From Variovorax sp. J2L1-78 (lineage in GTDB: Bacteria; Pseudomonadota; Gammaproteobacteria; Burkholderiales; Burkholderiaceae_C): DNA of 64,000 nt. Positions within the stretch are counted from its first letter, which is position 1, and the number at the start of each line of letters is the position of its first letter. The notes beneath the pieces were generated by a model. It saw nothing but the letters and a program-made list of their open reading frames with translations, did no database searches and was not told the DNA's origin. The stretch is from assembly GCF_030317205.1 (NCBI RefSeq), contig NZ_JASZYB010000002.1, positions 362,501-426,500 on the forward strand. The letters run 5' to 3'. Both the position numbers and the translations under genes were made by a program. Positions 1-8,731 of this stretch are shown one piece after another.

Positions 1-265
1 CGTCGTAGACGCGCTGGCCCTCGGGCGTGAGCGCGAAGCCGGCCCGCCCGCGCCGGCACAGCACCAGGCCCATGCGCGTCTCCAGGTCCTTGACGTGGCG
101 GCTCACGGTGGAGGTGCCGATGTTGAGTTCCAGCTCGGCCGCCGCCATGCCGCCGCATTCGACGACGCTCTTGAACACCTTGAGCAGGCGCAGATCCATG
201 TCGCTCAGCTGGCCGAGCAGGGCGCGTGATTTCTCGGAGGACTTCGGAGGTTGCTTTACTTGCAT
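1..265 (-). CDS. LysR-family transcriptional regulator, N-terminal part (cut by window edge)
   Basis: Reads from an ATG at 263-265 down to base 1, where the window ends, so only the first 88 codons are present. The translation holds a LysR-type winged helix-turn-helix: MDLRLLKVFKSVVECGGMAA, then a recognition-helix region resembling NIGTSTVSRHVKDLETRMG. The effector domain lies outside the window. It is divergent from the aminotransferase gene at 367 with about 100 bp between them, the usual arrangement for a LysR protein controlling its neighbour. That control is inferred from position only. Confidence 0.85.
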   Translation of the reverse strand, partial: MQVKQPPKSSEKSRALLGQLSDMDLRLLKVFKSVVECGGMAAAELELNIGTSTVSRHVKDLETRMGLVLCRRGRAGFALTPEGQRVYD

Positions 266-366
266 GGACGCTCAAGTGAACTTCGATATTGCGCCATTTT
301 CAGGAATAAGCGCGCGACGAACAATCCGGCGAGCCGATTCATCCCTTCCACCCAACGCCCGCCGCC

Positions 367-1719
367 ATGACCACCCTCACCGCCCCGACCCCGCCCGCCG
401 CCTCCCGCACCGACGCCGCCTGGCTCGACGCGCACTGGATGCCCTTCACCGGCAACCGCAACTTCAAGGCCGACCCGCGCATGGTGGTAGAGGCCAAGGG
501 TGCCTACTTCACCGACGACACCGGCCGCAAGGTGTTCGACGGGCTGTCGGGCCTGTGGTGCACCGGCCTCGGCCACGGCCGCCCGGAAATCACCGAAGCG
601 GTGAGCCGCCAGGTCGCCAAGCTCGACTACGCGCCGGCCTTCCAGTTCGGTCACCCGGCCTCCTTCGAGCTGGCCAACAAGCTCAAGGAACTCACGCCCG
701 CCGGGCTCGACCACGTCTTCTTCACCGGCTCGGGCTCCGAGGCCGCCGATACCTCGCTGAAGATGGCCCGCGCCTACTGGCGCGCCAAAGGCCAAGCCAG
801 CAAGACCCGGCTGATCGGCCGTGAGAAGGGCTACCACGGCGTGAACTTCGGCGGCATTTCGGTGGGCGGCATCGGCGGCAACCGCAAGCTGTTCGGCCAG
901 GCCGTGGAAGCCGACCACCTGCCGCACACCGTGCTGCCCGGCAACACCTTCGTGCGCGGCATGCCGACCGAGGGCGCGCACCTGGCCGACCGCCTGCTCG
1001 ACCTGATCGCGCTGCACGACGCCTCGAACATCGCCGCCGTCATCGTCGAACCGATGTCCGGCTCGGCCGGCGTGATCGTGCCGCCCGCGGGCTACCTGCA
1101 GCGCCTGCGCGACATCTGCACCGCCAACAACATCCTGCTGATCTTCGACGAGGTCATCACCGGTTTCGGCCGCATGGGCGCAATGACCGGCGCCGATGCC
1201 TTCGGCGTGACGCCGGACATCATGAACGTCGCCAAGCAGGTGACCAACGGCGCGCAGCCGCTGGGCGCCGTGATCGCCAGCAAGGAGATCTACGACACCT
1301 TCATGGCGGCCGGCGGCCCGGACTACATGGTCGAATTCCCGCACGGCTACACCTACTCGGCCCACCCGGTGGCGTGCGCCGCCGGCCTCGCGGCGCTCGA
1401 CGTGCTGACCCGCGAGGACATGGTCGGCCGCGTGCGCACGCTGGCGCCGCATTTCGAGAACGCGGTGCACAGCCTCAAGGGCAGCCAACACGTCGTCGAC
1501 ATCCGCAACTTCGGCCTGGCCGCGGGCATCACGCTGGCGCCGGTGCCCGGCGAACCCGCCAAGCGCCCGTACGAAGTGGCCATGGCGTGCTGGAAGAAGG
1601 GCTTCTACGTGCGCTACGGCGGCGACACGATCCAGCTCGCTCCGCCCTTCATCACCGAGAAGGCGGAAATCGACCGGCTGATCAACGCCGTCGGTGACGC
1701 GCTCGCCGAGGTCGCCTGA
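367..1719 (+). CDS. Omega-amino acid:pyruvate aminotransferase (beta-alanine--pyruvate transaminase type)
   Basis: 450-residue class III PLP aminotransferase, normal length for the family. The N-terminal HWMPFTGNRNFKADPR and the WCTGLGHGRPEI segment are typical of beta-alanine/omega-amino acid:pyruvate transaminases (AptA/BauA group). The IFDEVITGFGR motif supplies the PLP-contacting Asp, and the Schiff-base lysine is in NVAKQVTNGAQPLGAV. It would move an amino group from an omega-amino acid to pyruvate, giving a semialdehyde and alanine in the cytoplasm. The start is the ATG at 367; no strong Shine-Dalgarno is seen. A hairpin separates it from the GMC oxidoreductase downstream. The exact amine substrate cannot be told from sequence. 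Confidence 0.9.
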   Translation: MTTLTAPTPPAASRTDAAWLDAHWMPFTGNRNFKADPRMVVEAKGAYFTDDTGRKVFDGLSGLWCTGLGHGRPEITEAVSRQVAKLDYAPAFQFGHPASFELANKLKELTPAGLDHVFFTGSGSEAADTSLKMARAYWRAKGQASKTRLIGREKGYHGVNFGGISVGGIGGNRKLFGQAVEADHLPHTVLPGNTFVRGMPTEGAHLADRLLDLIALHDASNIAAVIVEPMSGSAGVIVPPAGYLQRLRDICTANNILLIFDEVITGFGRMGAMTGADAFGVTPDIMNVAKQVTNGAQPLGAVIASKEIYDTFMAAGGPDYMVEFPHGYTYSAHPVACAAGLAALDVLTREDMVGRVRTLAPHFENAVHSLKGSQHVVDIRNFGLAAGITLAPVPGEPAKRPYEVAMACWKKGFYVRYGGDTIQLAPPFITEKAEIDRLINAVGDALAEVA

Positions 1720-1766
1720 ACGACCCGTGACGTAAGCATCGCGCCAGCGATTGCCCCCTAAACTGC

Positions 1767-1801
1767 AAAGCCCGAGGCCCGGATACACCGGCCCGGGCTT
1801 T
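1767..1801 (+). terminator. GC-rich hairpin after the aminotransferase, possible terminator or attenuator
   Basis: Between the aminotransferase stop (1719) and the GTG at 1822 there is an inverted repeat with outer arms AAAGCCCG and CGGGCTTT, followed by a weak T-rich run (CCTTGTTTT). It fits an imperfect intrinsic terminator that may let some transcription continue into the next gene. Confidence 0.5.
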
Positions 1802-1821
1802 CCTTGTTTTGGAGACAACGC

Positions 1822-3459
1822 GTGAGCGACACCACATTCGACTACATCGTCATCGGCGGCGGCACGGCCGGCGCGCTGATGTGCAACCGACTCTCGGCGG
1901 ACAAGCGCAAGCGCGTGCTGCTGATCGAGGCGGGCCGCCGCGACGATTACCACTGGATCCACATCCCGGTCGGCTACCTCTACTGCATCGGCAACCCGCG
2001 CACCGACTGGCTCTACAGCACCGAGCCCGACCCGGGCCTCAACGGCCGCACGCTGCGCTACCCGCGCGGCAAGACGCTCGGCGGCAGCTCCAGCATCAAC
2101 GGGATGATCTACATGCGCGGCCAGTCGCGCGACTACGACCAGTGGGCGCAGCTCACCGGCGACGATGCGTGGAAATGGGACAACGTGCTGCCTGCCTTCA
2201 AGCAGCACGAGGACCACTACCTCGGCGCCGACGAGATGCACGGCGCGGGCGGCGAATGGCGGGTGGAGAAGCAGCGCCTGCGCTGGGACATCCTCGACGC
2301 CTTCGCACAGGCCGCGCAGGAAGCCGGCATCCCGCACTCCACTGACTTCAACCGCGGCAGCAACGAAGGCGTGGGCTACTTCCAGGTCAACCAGAAGAAT
2401 GGCTGGCGCTGGAACACGGCCAAGGCCTTTCTGCGGCCGACCTGCTACGGCCGGCCGAACTTCGAGATGTGGACCGGCGCGCAGGTCACGAAGCTGATCG
2501 TCGAGACGCAGCCCGACGGCACGCAACGCTGCACCGGCGCGCAGGTGTGGGACGGCCAGGAGATGGTGACGGCGCACGCCACCGACGAGGTGCTGCTGTG
2601 CGGCGGCAGCATCGGTTCGCCGCAGATGCTGCAGCTCTCGGGCATCGGCCCGGCCGACCTGCTGCGGGAGCGCGGCATCGACGTGGTGGCCGACCTGCCC
2701 GGCGTGGGCGCGAACCTGCAGGACCACCTGCAGATCCGCGCCGTGTTCAAGATCGACGGCGCGCCGACGCTCAACGTGCTGGCGTCGTCGATGATGGGCA
2801 AGGCGAAGATCGGCCTCGAGTACCTGATGAAGCGCAGCGGACCGATGAGCATGGCGCCGTCGCAGCTGGGCGCCTTCACGCGCAGTTCGCCCGACCACGA
2901 ATGGCCGAACCTCGAGTACCACGTGCAGCCGCTGTCGCTCGACGCCTTCGGCGACCCGCTGCACGCCTTCCCGGCCTTCACCGCGAGCGTGTGCAACCTG
3001 AACCCGACCAGCCGCGGCTCGGTGCGCATCAAGAGCGCGCGCTTCGAGGACGCACCGGCGATCGCGCCCAACTACCTGAGCACCGACGAGGACCGCAAGG
3101 TCGCGGCCGATTCGCTGCGCGTGACCCGCCGCATCGCTGCGCAGCCGGCGCTATCGAAGTACAAGCCGATCGAATGGAAGCCGGGGCCGCAGTACGAGAG
3201 CGACGACGACTTGGCACGCCTCGCTGGCGACATCGCGACCACGATCTTTCATCCGGTAGGCACCACTAAGATGGGTGCGGATGGCGACCCAATGGCGGTG
3301 CTGGATTCGCGCTTGCGGGTGCGGGACGGGCGCGGGGGTTTGATCGCCGGCCTGCGCGTCGTCGATGCGGGGGCGATGCCGACGATCACGAGCGGGAACA
3401 CGAACAGTCCGACCTTGATGATGGCGGAGAAGGCTGCGGGGTGGGTTTTGGGGCGGTAG
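1822..3459 (+). CDS. GMC-family FAD oxidoreductase (choline/alcohol dehydrogenase type)
   Basis: 545-residue glucose-methanol-choline oxidoreductase. The FAD-binding Rossmann motif DYIVIGGGTAGALMCNRL is at the N-terminus. YPRGKTLGGSSSINGMIYMR is the family signature, and the C-terminal HPVGTTKMG and VVDAGAMPTITSGNTNSPT segments carry the catalytic His and the FAD contact. I chose the GTG at 1822 because GGAGA lies a few bases upstream and the first residues lead straight into the FAD motif; a TTG at 1804 is in frame but has no such site. It probably oxidises a primary alcohol to an aldehyde. Its substrate is unknown, and pairing with the upstream transaminase is positional only. Confidence 0.88.
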   Translation: MSDTTFDYIVIGGGTAGALMCNRLSADKRKRVLLIEAGRRDDYHWIHIPVGYLYCIGNPRTDWLYSTEPDPGLNGRTLRYPRGKTLGGSSSINGMIYMRGQSRDYDQWAQLTGDDAWKWDNVLPAFKQHEDHYLGADEMHGAGGEWRVEKQRLRWDILDAFAQAAQEAGIPHSTDFNRGSNEGVGYFQVNQKNGWRWNTAKAFLRPTCYGRPNFEMWTGAQVTKLIVETQPDGTQRCTGAQVWDGQEMVTAHATDEVLLCGGSIGSPQMLQLSGIGPADLLRERGIDVVADLPGVGANLQDHLQIRAVFKIDGAPTLNVLASSMMGKAKIGLEYLMKRSGPMSMAPSQLGAFTRSSPDHEWPNLEYHVQPLSLDAFGDPLHAFPAFTASVCNLNPTSRGSVRIKSARFEDAPAIAPNYLSTDEDRKVAADSLRVTRRIAAQPALSKYKPIEWKPGPQYESDDDLARLAGDIATTIFHPVGTTKMGADGDPMAVLDSRLRVRDGRGGLIAGLRVVDAGAMPTITSGNTNSPTLMMAEKAAGWVLGR

Positions 3460-3486
3460 TCGCTTGCACTGGGCGCTATGGAGAGC

Positions 3487-3715
3487 GCCCGGCAGGCGGT
3501 GCGGGCCGATCGACCCCGGTGCGCCGGCCGCTTCGCGGCTGCCCTGCGGTGTTCGCGCCATCGGCTGCGTCGCAGAACTCGCTGCGTTCACTTCGCTCTC
3601 TGCGCTCAGACAGCTGCGACGAGTCAGATGTTGAAGCGCGCTGCGCGCGCAGCCGATGGCACTGCGCTCCTCGGCGGCACACAGGGGATCGCCCGACCCG
3701 CACCGCCTGCCGGGC
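3487..3715. repeat. 229-bp dispersed repeat with 20-bp inverted ends, copy 1
   Basis: The ends read GCCCGGCAGGCGGTGCGGGC (3487-3506) and ACCCGCACCGCCTGCCGGGC (3696-3715), inverted copies differing at one base. The interior is rich in short palindromes. A second copy of identical length lies at 54385-54613 in the opposite orientation; aligned by hand without gaps they differ at about 13 of 229 positions. Similarity continues past 3715 to about 3765. There is no convincing open reading frame, so it is non-autonomous (MITE- or REP-like). It sits between two convergent genes. Confidence 0.8.
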
Positions 3716-3770
3716 TTGGGGGCGCAACGATTGCGCTCGCCGGAAAGGATGCACAACGATCGCGTCCACG

Positions 3771-3949
3771 TCGGTGGGCGGTAGGGCTGTGGGCGGCCTT
3801 TGGCTGCGGCGAGCACCGCAGCCAAAGGCGGATCAGGGCCGCAGCTGTTTGAGCGAAGCGAGTTCTGCGGACCCCGCCTTTCGCGAGGAGCAGCAGCGAA
3901 GCCCGAAGGGCCGCAGGCGTCTGCCGCCCGCAGCCCTACCGCCCGCCGA
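3771..3949. repeat. Nested palindromic repeat in the gene-free spacer
   Basis: Outer arms of 26 bp at 3771-3796 and 3924-3949 are complementary at 24 positions. Inside them, GCCTTTGGCTGCGG (3796-3809) and CCGCAGCCAAAGGC (3816-3829) form a perfect 14-bp stem with a 6-nt loop. A fragment at 3842-3870 resembles a shortened piece of the interior of the 229-bp repeat. With that repeat it fills the 3460-3968 spacer, where I see no gene. No T-tract follows the inner hairpin, so it is not an ordinary intrinsic terminator. Confidence 0.65.
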
Positions 3950-3968
3950 CGCCCACCCCATCAAGCGA

Positions 3969-5045
3969 TCAACGCTCGATCGTCTTGTTCCACCGCGCAT
4001 TCCACGCCGGCCGGTTCGCATTGATGCTCTCCCAATCCACCGTGATCGCGGTCTTCATGTAGCCGTTGATCGCCGCCACCTGCGCGACGCCCTCGCCCAC
4101 GACCGGTGCCTTGGGGTTGGTCGGGATCTGGCTGCCGTACTGCAGCACGTTCGCCTGCGCCAGCGGGGAGAGCAGGAACTCGGTGAGCTTCTGCGCCAGC
4201 TCGGGCTCGCTGTTGTTGGCGATCACGCACTGGCCGACGATGAGCACCACAGAGCCCTCCTTCGGGTTCGCGTATTCGACGGGGATGCCCTTGGTCTTCA
4301 TCGCCGCCACGATCGTCGGTGTCAGCGGGAAGACCGCGGCCTCGTTGGTCTGGACCATCTCGGAAATCTTGGCCGAGCTGGGGATGTACTCCAGCACGTT
4401 CGGCCCGATCGTGGTCGGCCAGGCCTTGAACCCGGGCTCGACGTTCTTCTCGTTGCCGCCCTGGATGCGGTTGAACATCAGGAAGCCATGCAGGCCGAAG
4501 GACGACGCCGAGGCCGACTGGAACACCACCTTGCCCTTGTACTTCGGGTCGGCCAGATCCATCCACGAGGTGGGCGGCGCCCAGCCCTTTTCCTTGAACA
4601 TCTTGGCGTTGTAGGCCAAGCCAGTCATGCCCAGGCTCACGCCGCTGGCCATGTCGCCCTTGAAGCGCGCGGCCGGGTAGATCTCGTTGAGCGCGGCGCT
4701 CGGGCGCTGCTTCTCGCACAGGCCCATGCCGATGGCACGCGCCATGATGCCGTCGTCGAGGAACATCACGTGCATCTGCGGCTTGTCCTTGTTGGCCTGC
4801 GCCTTGGCCAGGATATCGGACGAGGTGCCGGGCACGACCACCACCTTGACGTTGTTGGCCTTCTCGAAGGCCGGGAAGACGTACTGCGTGTACGCCTTCT
4901 CGAAGGTGCCGCCGTTCATGCCGATGTAGAGCGTCTTGGTCTGCGCGCCGGCCACGCCGCTGGCGGCCAGGGCCGCAGCAGCCAGCGTGGTGAAGACGGC
5001 GCGGCGCAGGGCTCCGGAGTGGGGGGCGATGCGGGAGATGGACAT
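3969..5045 (-). CDS. ABC transporter periplasmic substrate-binding protein (polyamine/opine class)
   Basis: 358-residue extracellular solute-binding protein. A signal peptide (positively charged start, then VFTTLAAAALAASGVAGA) ends near residue 35. The mature part begins KTLYIGMNGGTFEKAYTQYVFPAFEK, as in PotD/spermidine-type binding proteins. The ATG at 5045 is preceded by GAAAGGAAAG. It is the last gene of the operon that runs from 10668 through ATPase, two permeases and a three-subunit oxidase, 44 bp after the FAD subunit. It presumably captures the compound that the oxidase then breaks down. Ligand unknown; a cationic amino compound is likely from the family. Confidence 0.9.
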   Translation of the reverse strand: MSISRIAPHSGALRRAVFTTLAAAALAASGVAGAQTKTLYIGMNGGTFEKAYTQYVFPAFEKANNVKVVVVPGTSSDILAKAQANKDKPQMHVMFLDDGIMARAIGMGLCEKQRPSAALNEIYPAARFKGDMASGVSLGMTGLAYNAKMFKEKGWAPPTSWMDLADPKYKGKVVFQSASASSFGLHGFLMFNRIQGGNEKNVEPGFKAWPTTIGPNVLEYIPSSAKISEMVQTNEAAVFPLTPTIVAAMKTKGIPVEYANPKEGSVVLIVGQCVIANNSEPELAQKLTEFLLSPLAQANVLQYGSQIPTNPKAPVVGEGVAQVAAINGYMKTAITVDWESINANRPAWNARWNKTIER

Positions 5046-5089
5046 GGCTTTCCTTTCGGTGGGTGAAGGGGACGCTGAGAGAGAACGGT

Positions 5090-6232
5090 TCAATGCGCGA
5101 GCGCAGGCTCGACGACGGGTGTGTGGGCGAAACGGCCGATGCCGAAGGCGTCGATGGGCGTGGTGCTGCGGCCATCGCTCACCAGCTCCGCCAGCACCTC
5201 GCCCACGGCGGGCCCGACCTGGAAGCCGGCGCCGGCAAAGCCGAAGCCGTGGAACAGCCCGGTCGTGGTTCGGCTCGGGCCGATCACCGGCTGGCGGTCG
5301 GGCAGGTAGCCTTCGGTGCCGCTCCAGGTGCGGATGAAATGGGCGTGCCGCAGCACGGGCAGCAGTTCGATCGCCTGCGTGGCGAGCGCGGCCATCGACG
5401 CGCGATCGGAACGCGCGCGGTCGGCATCGAGCGCACGGCCCGGCCCGCCGCCGAGCACCAGGTTGCCGCGTGCGACCTGGCGGCAGTACACGCTGCCGCC
5501 TTCCACGCCCAGGCTCCAGTGCATGAAGAAGGGCAGCGGCTCGGTGACCGCCATGGCCGGGTGGCCGGAGTGCATCGGCACCGCGTCGCCAAACTGCTCG
5601 GCGATGCGGTTGGCCCAGGCGCCGGCGCAGTTGAGCAACACCTGCGACCTCACCGCCAGCGTGTTGCCCGCGCGCAGATGGAAGAACTGGCCATCGTGGG
5701 CGATCTCGTCGACCCGCGTGCGTTCGTGGATGTCGGCGCCCGCGCGCCGTGCCGCGAGCGCGAAGGCCGGCGACACCAGGCGCGGGTTGGCCTGGCCGTC
5801 CTCCATGCACAGCGAGCCACCGACGGCCTTACCGCCCAGCCACGGGCACTGCGCGCGCAGCCGCGCGCCGGAGAGGATGTCGATGCCCAGGTCGAAGTCG
5901 CGCGCGCTGTCGCGGTAGGCCTCGAGCGCGGCCAGGTCGGCCTCGCTGCGGGCGATCTTGAAGTGGCCCGAGCGGATGTACTCGCCGTCGGTGCCGAGCA
6001 GTTCGGGCAGCCGGCCCCAGATGCCGTGCGCGCGCTGCGCCAGCGGCAGCTGGCTAATCGGCCGACCCTGGCGGCGCACGCCGCCGTAGTTGACGCCGCT
6101 CGAGCGCGAGCCGCACAGGTCGCGCTCGAGCAGCACCACGCGCAGCCCCATGCGGCGCAGGGCCAGCGCGGCCGAGCTGCCGACGATGCCACCGCCGACG
6201 ATGGCGACATCGGTCACGATGCGTTGCGTCAT
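5090..6232 (-). CDS. FAD-dependent oxidase, beta subunit (opine/D-amino acid/sarcosine oxidase type)
   Basis: 380-residue DAO-fold flavoprotein. The FAD motif VAIVGGGIVGSSAALALRRMG is at the N-terminus, and GYLPDRQPVIGPSRTTTGLF plus GFGFAGAGFQVGPAVG at the C-terminus, as in OoxB/HcnC and sarcosine oxidase beta subunits. It starts inside the stop of the alpha-subunit gene (ATGA overlap at 6229-6232), showing tight coupling. With the alpha and [2Fe-2S] subunits it should form a heteromeric membrane-associated dehydrogenase that cleaves a C-N bond of an opine, imino or secondary amino acid. Substrate not determinable here. Confidence 0.85.
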   Translation of the reverse strand: MTQRIVTDVAIVGGGIVGSSAALALRRMGLRVVLLERDLCGSRSSGVNYGGVRRQGRPISQLPLAQRAHGIWGRLPELLGTDGEYIRSGHFKIARSEADLAALEAYRDSARDFDLGIDILSGARLRAQCPWLGGKAVGGSLCMEDGQANPRLVSPAFALAARRAGADIHERTRVDEIAHDGQFFHLRAGNTLAVRSQVLLNCAGAWANRIAEQFGDAVPMHSGHPAMAVTEPLPFFMHWSLGVEGGSVYCRQVARGNLVLGGGPGRALDADRARSDRASMAALATQAIELLPVLRHAHFIRTWSGTEGYLPDRQPVIGPSRTTTGLFHGFGFAGAGFQVGPAVGEVLAELVSDGRSTTPIDAFGIGRFAHTPVVEPALAH

Positions 6233-7635
6233 GCGGTCACCTCTTCGTGCGTTGGACTGTCCGCAGGCACCAGATGGATCGGGATCGGCTTGATCGGTGC
6301 CTGCCCACGCAAGCGGCCGACCTGCGCCACCGGCCGGCCGGTGGCGTGCGCGAGGATCTCCGCCGCCGCGACGCCGCACATGCGGCCCTGGCAACGGCCC
6401 ATGCCGACGCGCGTGAGTGCCTTGAGCCGGTTCATTTCGTCGGCCCCGCTGTTGGCGACGGCGCGGCGCAGTTCGCCGGCCGTGATGTTCTCGCAGCGGC
6501 ACACGACGAGGTCGTCCGACGCCTGCGCGGCCCAGTCTTCGGGAAAGGGAAAGGCGCGTTCCAGCCCTGCGCGGAAGCCCATGAGCTTTTCAAGCTTCTG
6601 CTGCAGCCTATTGGCGCGCTGCGCATCGACAGCCACGCCATGGTCGGCCAGCAACGTGAGGGCCGCGAGCTCGCCGGCCCACTCCGCCGCGTCGGCGCCC
6701 ATGATGCCGGCGCCGTCGCCCGCGAGGTACACGCCCGGCACGCTGGAGCGCCCGGCCGCGTCGCGCTCGGGCAGGTGCGCGCGGTGCAGCGGCGCGAAGG
6801 CGAAGCGGCAGCCGAGCAGGTCGGCCAGCTGGGTTTCGGAGCGCAGTGCGTAGCCGAAGCCGACGGCATCGCAGTCGAGCGTGTGCTCGCGGCCGCTTTC
6901 GGCCCAGACCACCGACCGCACGCGTTCGTCGCCCTGCATGCGGACCAGCCGCACGCCGCTGTGCAGCGCCACACCATGCGCTCGCAGCCAGGCGACGTAG
7001 TACACGCCCTTGGCGAACACCGCGGGCTGCCGCAGCAGCGCGGGCACGGCCGCGAGCTGATCGGCGAAGCGTGCCGTGTCGAGCACCGCCGCCACCTCCA
7101 CACCCGCCTTTGCATACTGGTACGCCACCAGATAGAGCAGCGGCCCGGTGCCCGCGAACACCACACGCGAACCGATGGCGCAGCCCTGGAACTTGAGCGC
7201 TACCTGGGCGCCGCCGAGCGTGTACACGCCGGGCAGCGTCCAGCCGGGCACGGGCAGCACGCGGTCGGTCGCGCCGGTGGCGACGATGAGCTGGCCGTAC
7301 GGCACGGTGTGCGTGGTCTGCGTGGGGCCGTGCAGCACGTCGAGCTGCTGGTCCTGCACGCTCCACACGAGGCTGTCGGGGCGGTGGTCGATGCGGCCCT
7401 GCAGGCCGTCGATGGCCGCATGCACGGCTGCAGCGCGCGCGGCCTCGGTGCCGTAGAGCGTCTGCGGCGTGCGCTTGAAATGTGCGGGCGGGCGGCGGTA
7501 GATCTGGCCGCCGGCGCGTGCGGCCTCGTCGATCACGATCGGCCGCAGGCCATGCGCGGCCAGCGTCTGCGCCGCGCGGATGCCGGCCGGGCCGGCGCCG
7601 ACGATGACGGGCTGCAGTTCGGGCGTACTTGTCAT
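6229..7635 (-). CDS. FAD/NAD(P)-binding oxidoreductase, alpha subunit with Bfd-type [2Fe-2S] tail (OoxA/HcnB-like)
   Basis: 468 residues. The N-terminal dinucleotide-binding motif VIVGAGPAGIRAAQTLAAHG is followed by AGGQIYRRP, a hallmark of the HcnB/OoxA/sarcosine oxidase alpha group. GVYLAGDGAGIMGADAAEWAG is the second nucleotide-site motif. The C-terminal part has four cysteines, CRC and CQGRMC, matching a BFD-like [2Fe-2S] domain. ATGA overlaps join it to the small ferredoxin-like gene before it and the beta subunit after it. It is expected to pass electrons between the beta-subunit flavin and the iron-sulfur centres. Confidence 0.87.
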   Translation of the reverse strand: MTSTPELQPVIVGAGPAGIRAAQTLAAHGLRPIVIDEAARAGGQIYRRPPAHFKRTPQTLYGTEAARAAAVHAAIDGLQGRIDHRPDSLVWSVQDQQLDVLHGPTQTTHTVPYGQLIVATGATDRVLPVPGWTLPGVYTLGGAQVALKFQGCAIGSRVVFAGTGPLLYLVAYQYAKAGVEVAAVLDTARFADQLAAVPALLRQPAVFAKGVYYVAWLRAHGVALHSGVRLVRMQGDERVRSVVWAESGREHTLDCDAVGFGYALRSETQLADLLGCRFAFAPLHRAHLPERDAAGRSSVPGVYLAGDGAGIMGADAAEWAGELAALTLLADHGVAVDAQRANRLQQKLEKLMGFRAGLERAFPFPEDWAAQASDDLVVCRCENITAGELRRAVANSGADEMNRLKALTRVGMGRCQGRMCGVAAAEILAHATGRPVAQVGRLRGQAPIKPIPIHLVPADSPTHEEVTA

Positions 7636-7934
7636 GCCGGCATCTCGCTCAGCAATGCCATGCCGGACACGATGAAGGTCGAACAGGCCCGCAGCCGCGC
7701 CCCGTCGGCGGTGGCGATCCAGCAGTCCTGACAGGCGCCCATCATGCAGAAGCCGGCGCGCGGCTCGCCGCTGAATTCGTTGCGGCGCAGTTGCGCGCCT
7801 TGCGTGAGCACGGCGGTCAGCACCGTGTCGCCTTCCAGCGCCTGCACCGGCCGGCCGTCGAGCGTGAACGACACCGCTGCGCGCTGCGTCTCGGCGACGC
7901 GGCGCAGCAAGGGTTGTGCGGTGCCAAGGCTCAT
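7632..7934 (-). CDS. [2Fe-2S]-binding small subunit of the oxidase (HcnA/OoxC-like)
   Basis: 100-residue ferredoxin-like protein. Residues about 20-45 (VSFTLDGRPVQALEGDTVLT) form the beta-grasp start. The cysteines in GFCMMGACQDC plus RACSTF make the 2Fe-2S ligand set of the Fer2_4 family. It overlaps its neighbours by 4 nt on each side. Proteins of this type are the gamma subunit of hydrogen cyanide synthase, opine oxidases and D-hydroxyproline dehydrogenase; which of these is meant cannot be told from this subunit. Confidence 0.85.
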   Translation of the reverse strand: MSLGTAQPLLRRVAETQRAAVSFTLDGRPVQALEGDTVLTAVLTQGAQLRRNEFSGEPRAGFCMMGACQDCWIATADGARLRACSTFIVSGMALLSEMPA

Positions 7935-8728
7935 TTGTGCCCGCCCACCAGCACGCGGTCGAGCCCGTAGAGCCGGTCGAGCACGATCATCGCCACCGCC
8001 GTGACCGCCACCATCAGCGCCGACACGGCCGCCATCAGCGGGTCGATCGACTCGGTCGCGTACATGTACATGCGCACCGGCAGCGTCACCGTGCTCGGCG
8101 AGGTGACGAAGATCGACATCGTCACTTCGTCGAAGCTGTTGATGAAGGCCAGCAGCCAGCCGCCCGTGACGCCCGGCAGGATCATCGGCAGCGTGATGCG
8201 CTTGAACACCGTCGCCTGGCTCGCGCCCAGCGACAGCGCGGCCTGCTCGGCACTGCGGTCGAAGCCGACCAGCGCGGCCACCACCAGGCGCAGCGTGTAG
8301 GGCGTGACGATCAGCGCGTGCGCGAAGATCAGGAAGCCGAAGCTGCCGGTGCCGCCGACCAGCGCGAACATCCGCAGCAGCGCGACGCCCAGCACCAGGT
8401 GCGGAATGATCAGTGGCGACAGGAAGAGCGCGTTGAGGAAGTCGCGCCCCGGAAAGGCGTAGCGCGTGATCGCCATGCCCGCCGGCACCGCGAGCAGCGT
8501 CGCGATGGTCGCGGACGCGAGCGCCAGCCACAGGCTGTTCCAGAAGGACTGCATGAAGTCCGAGTGCTCGAAGACCGCGCGGAACCAGCGCAGCGAGAAC
8601 TCGGTGGTCGGCAGCGTGAGCGTGTTTTCGGGCGTGAAGGCCACCACGCAGACGACCACCAGGGGCGCCAGCATGAAGGCGATGACGAGCGCGTTGAACG
8701 CGAGGGCGAGGGGGCCGTTCTTGGTCAT
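7931..8728 (-). CDS. ABC transporter permease (PotC-like)
   Basis: 265-residue inner-membrane permease with about six hydrophobic segments. The EAA-type loop that contacts the ATPase reads EQAALSLGASQATVFKRITLPMILPG in outline. It belongs to the polyamine/opine/phosphonate class. The gene overlaps the ferredoxin-like subunit by 4 nt and follows the second permease by 3 nt. Confidence 0.92.
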   Translation of the reverse strand: MTKNGPLALAFNALVIAFMLAPLVVVCVVAFTPENTLTLPTTEFSLRWFRAVFEHSDFMQSFWNSLWLALASATIATLLAVPAGMAITRYAFPGRDFLNALFLSPLIIPHLVLGVALLRMFALVGGTGSFGFLIFAHALIVTPYTLRLVVAALVGFDRSAEQAALSLGASQATVFKRITLPMILPGVTGGWLLAFINSFDEVTMSIFVTSPSTVTLPVRMYMYATESIDPLMAAVSALMVAVTAVAMIVLDRLYGLDRVLVGGHK

Positions 8729-8731
8729 GGT

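Noticed and set aside
256..2964. A 902-codon open frame on the minus strand opposite the aminotransferase and GMC genes
   Set aside because: Composition is His/Arg/Val-rich nonsense typical of the antisense of high-GC genes, and both plus-strand genes have clear family motifs.
3487..3715. Calling the 229-bp repeat an insertion sequence
   Set aside because: It has inverted ends but no transposase and is too short to encode one; I could not confirm target-site duplications.
3796..3829. Strong hairpin as a terminator for the GMC gene
   Set aside because: There is no T-run after the stem and it lies over 330 bp past the stop codon.
3441..5066. A 541-codon plus-strand frame through the repeat-rich spacer and the binding-protein gene
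   Set aside because: Low-complexity translation; the minus-strand binding protein has a signal peptide and family motifs.
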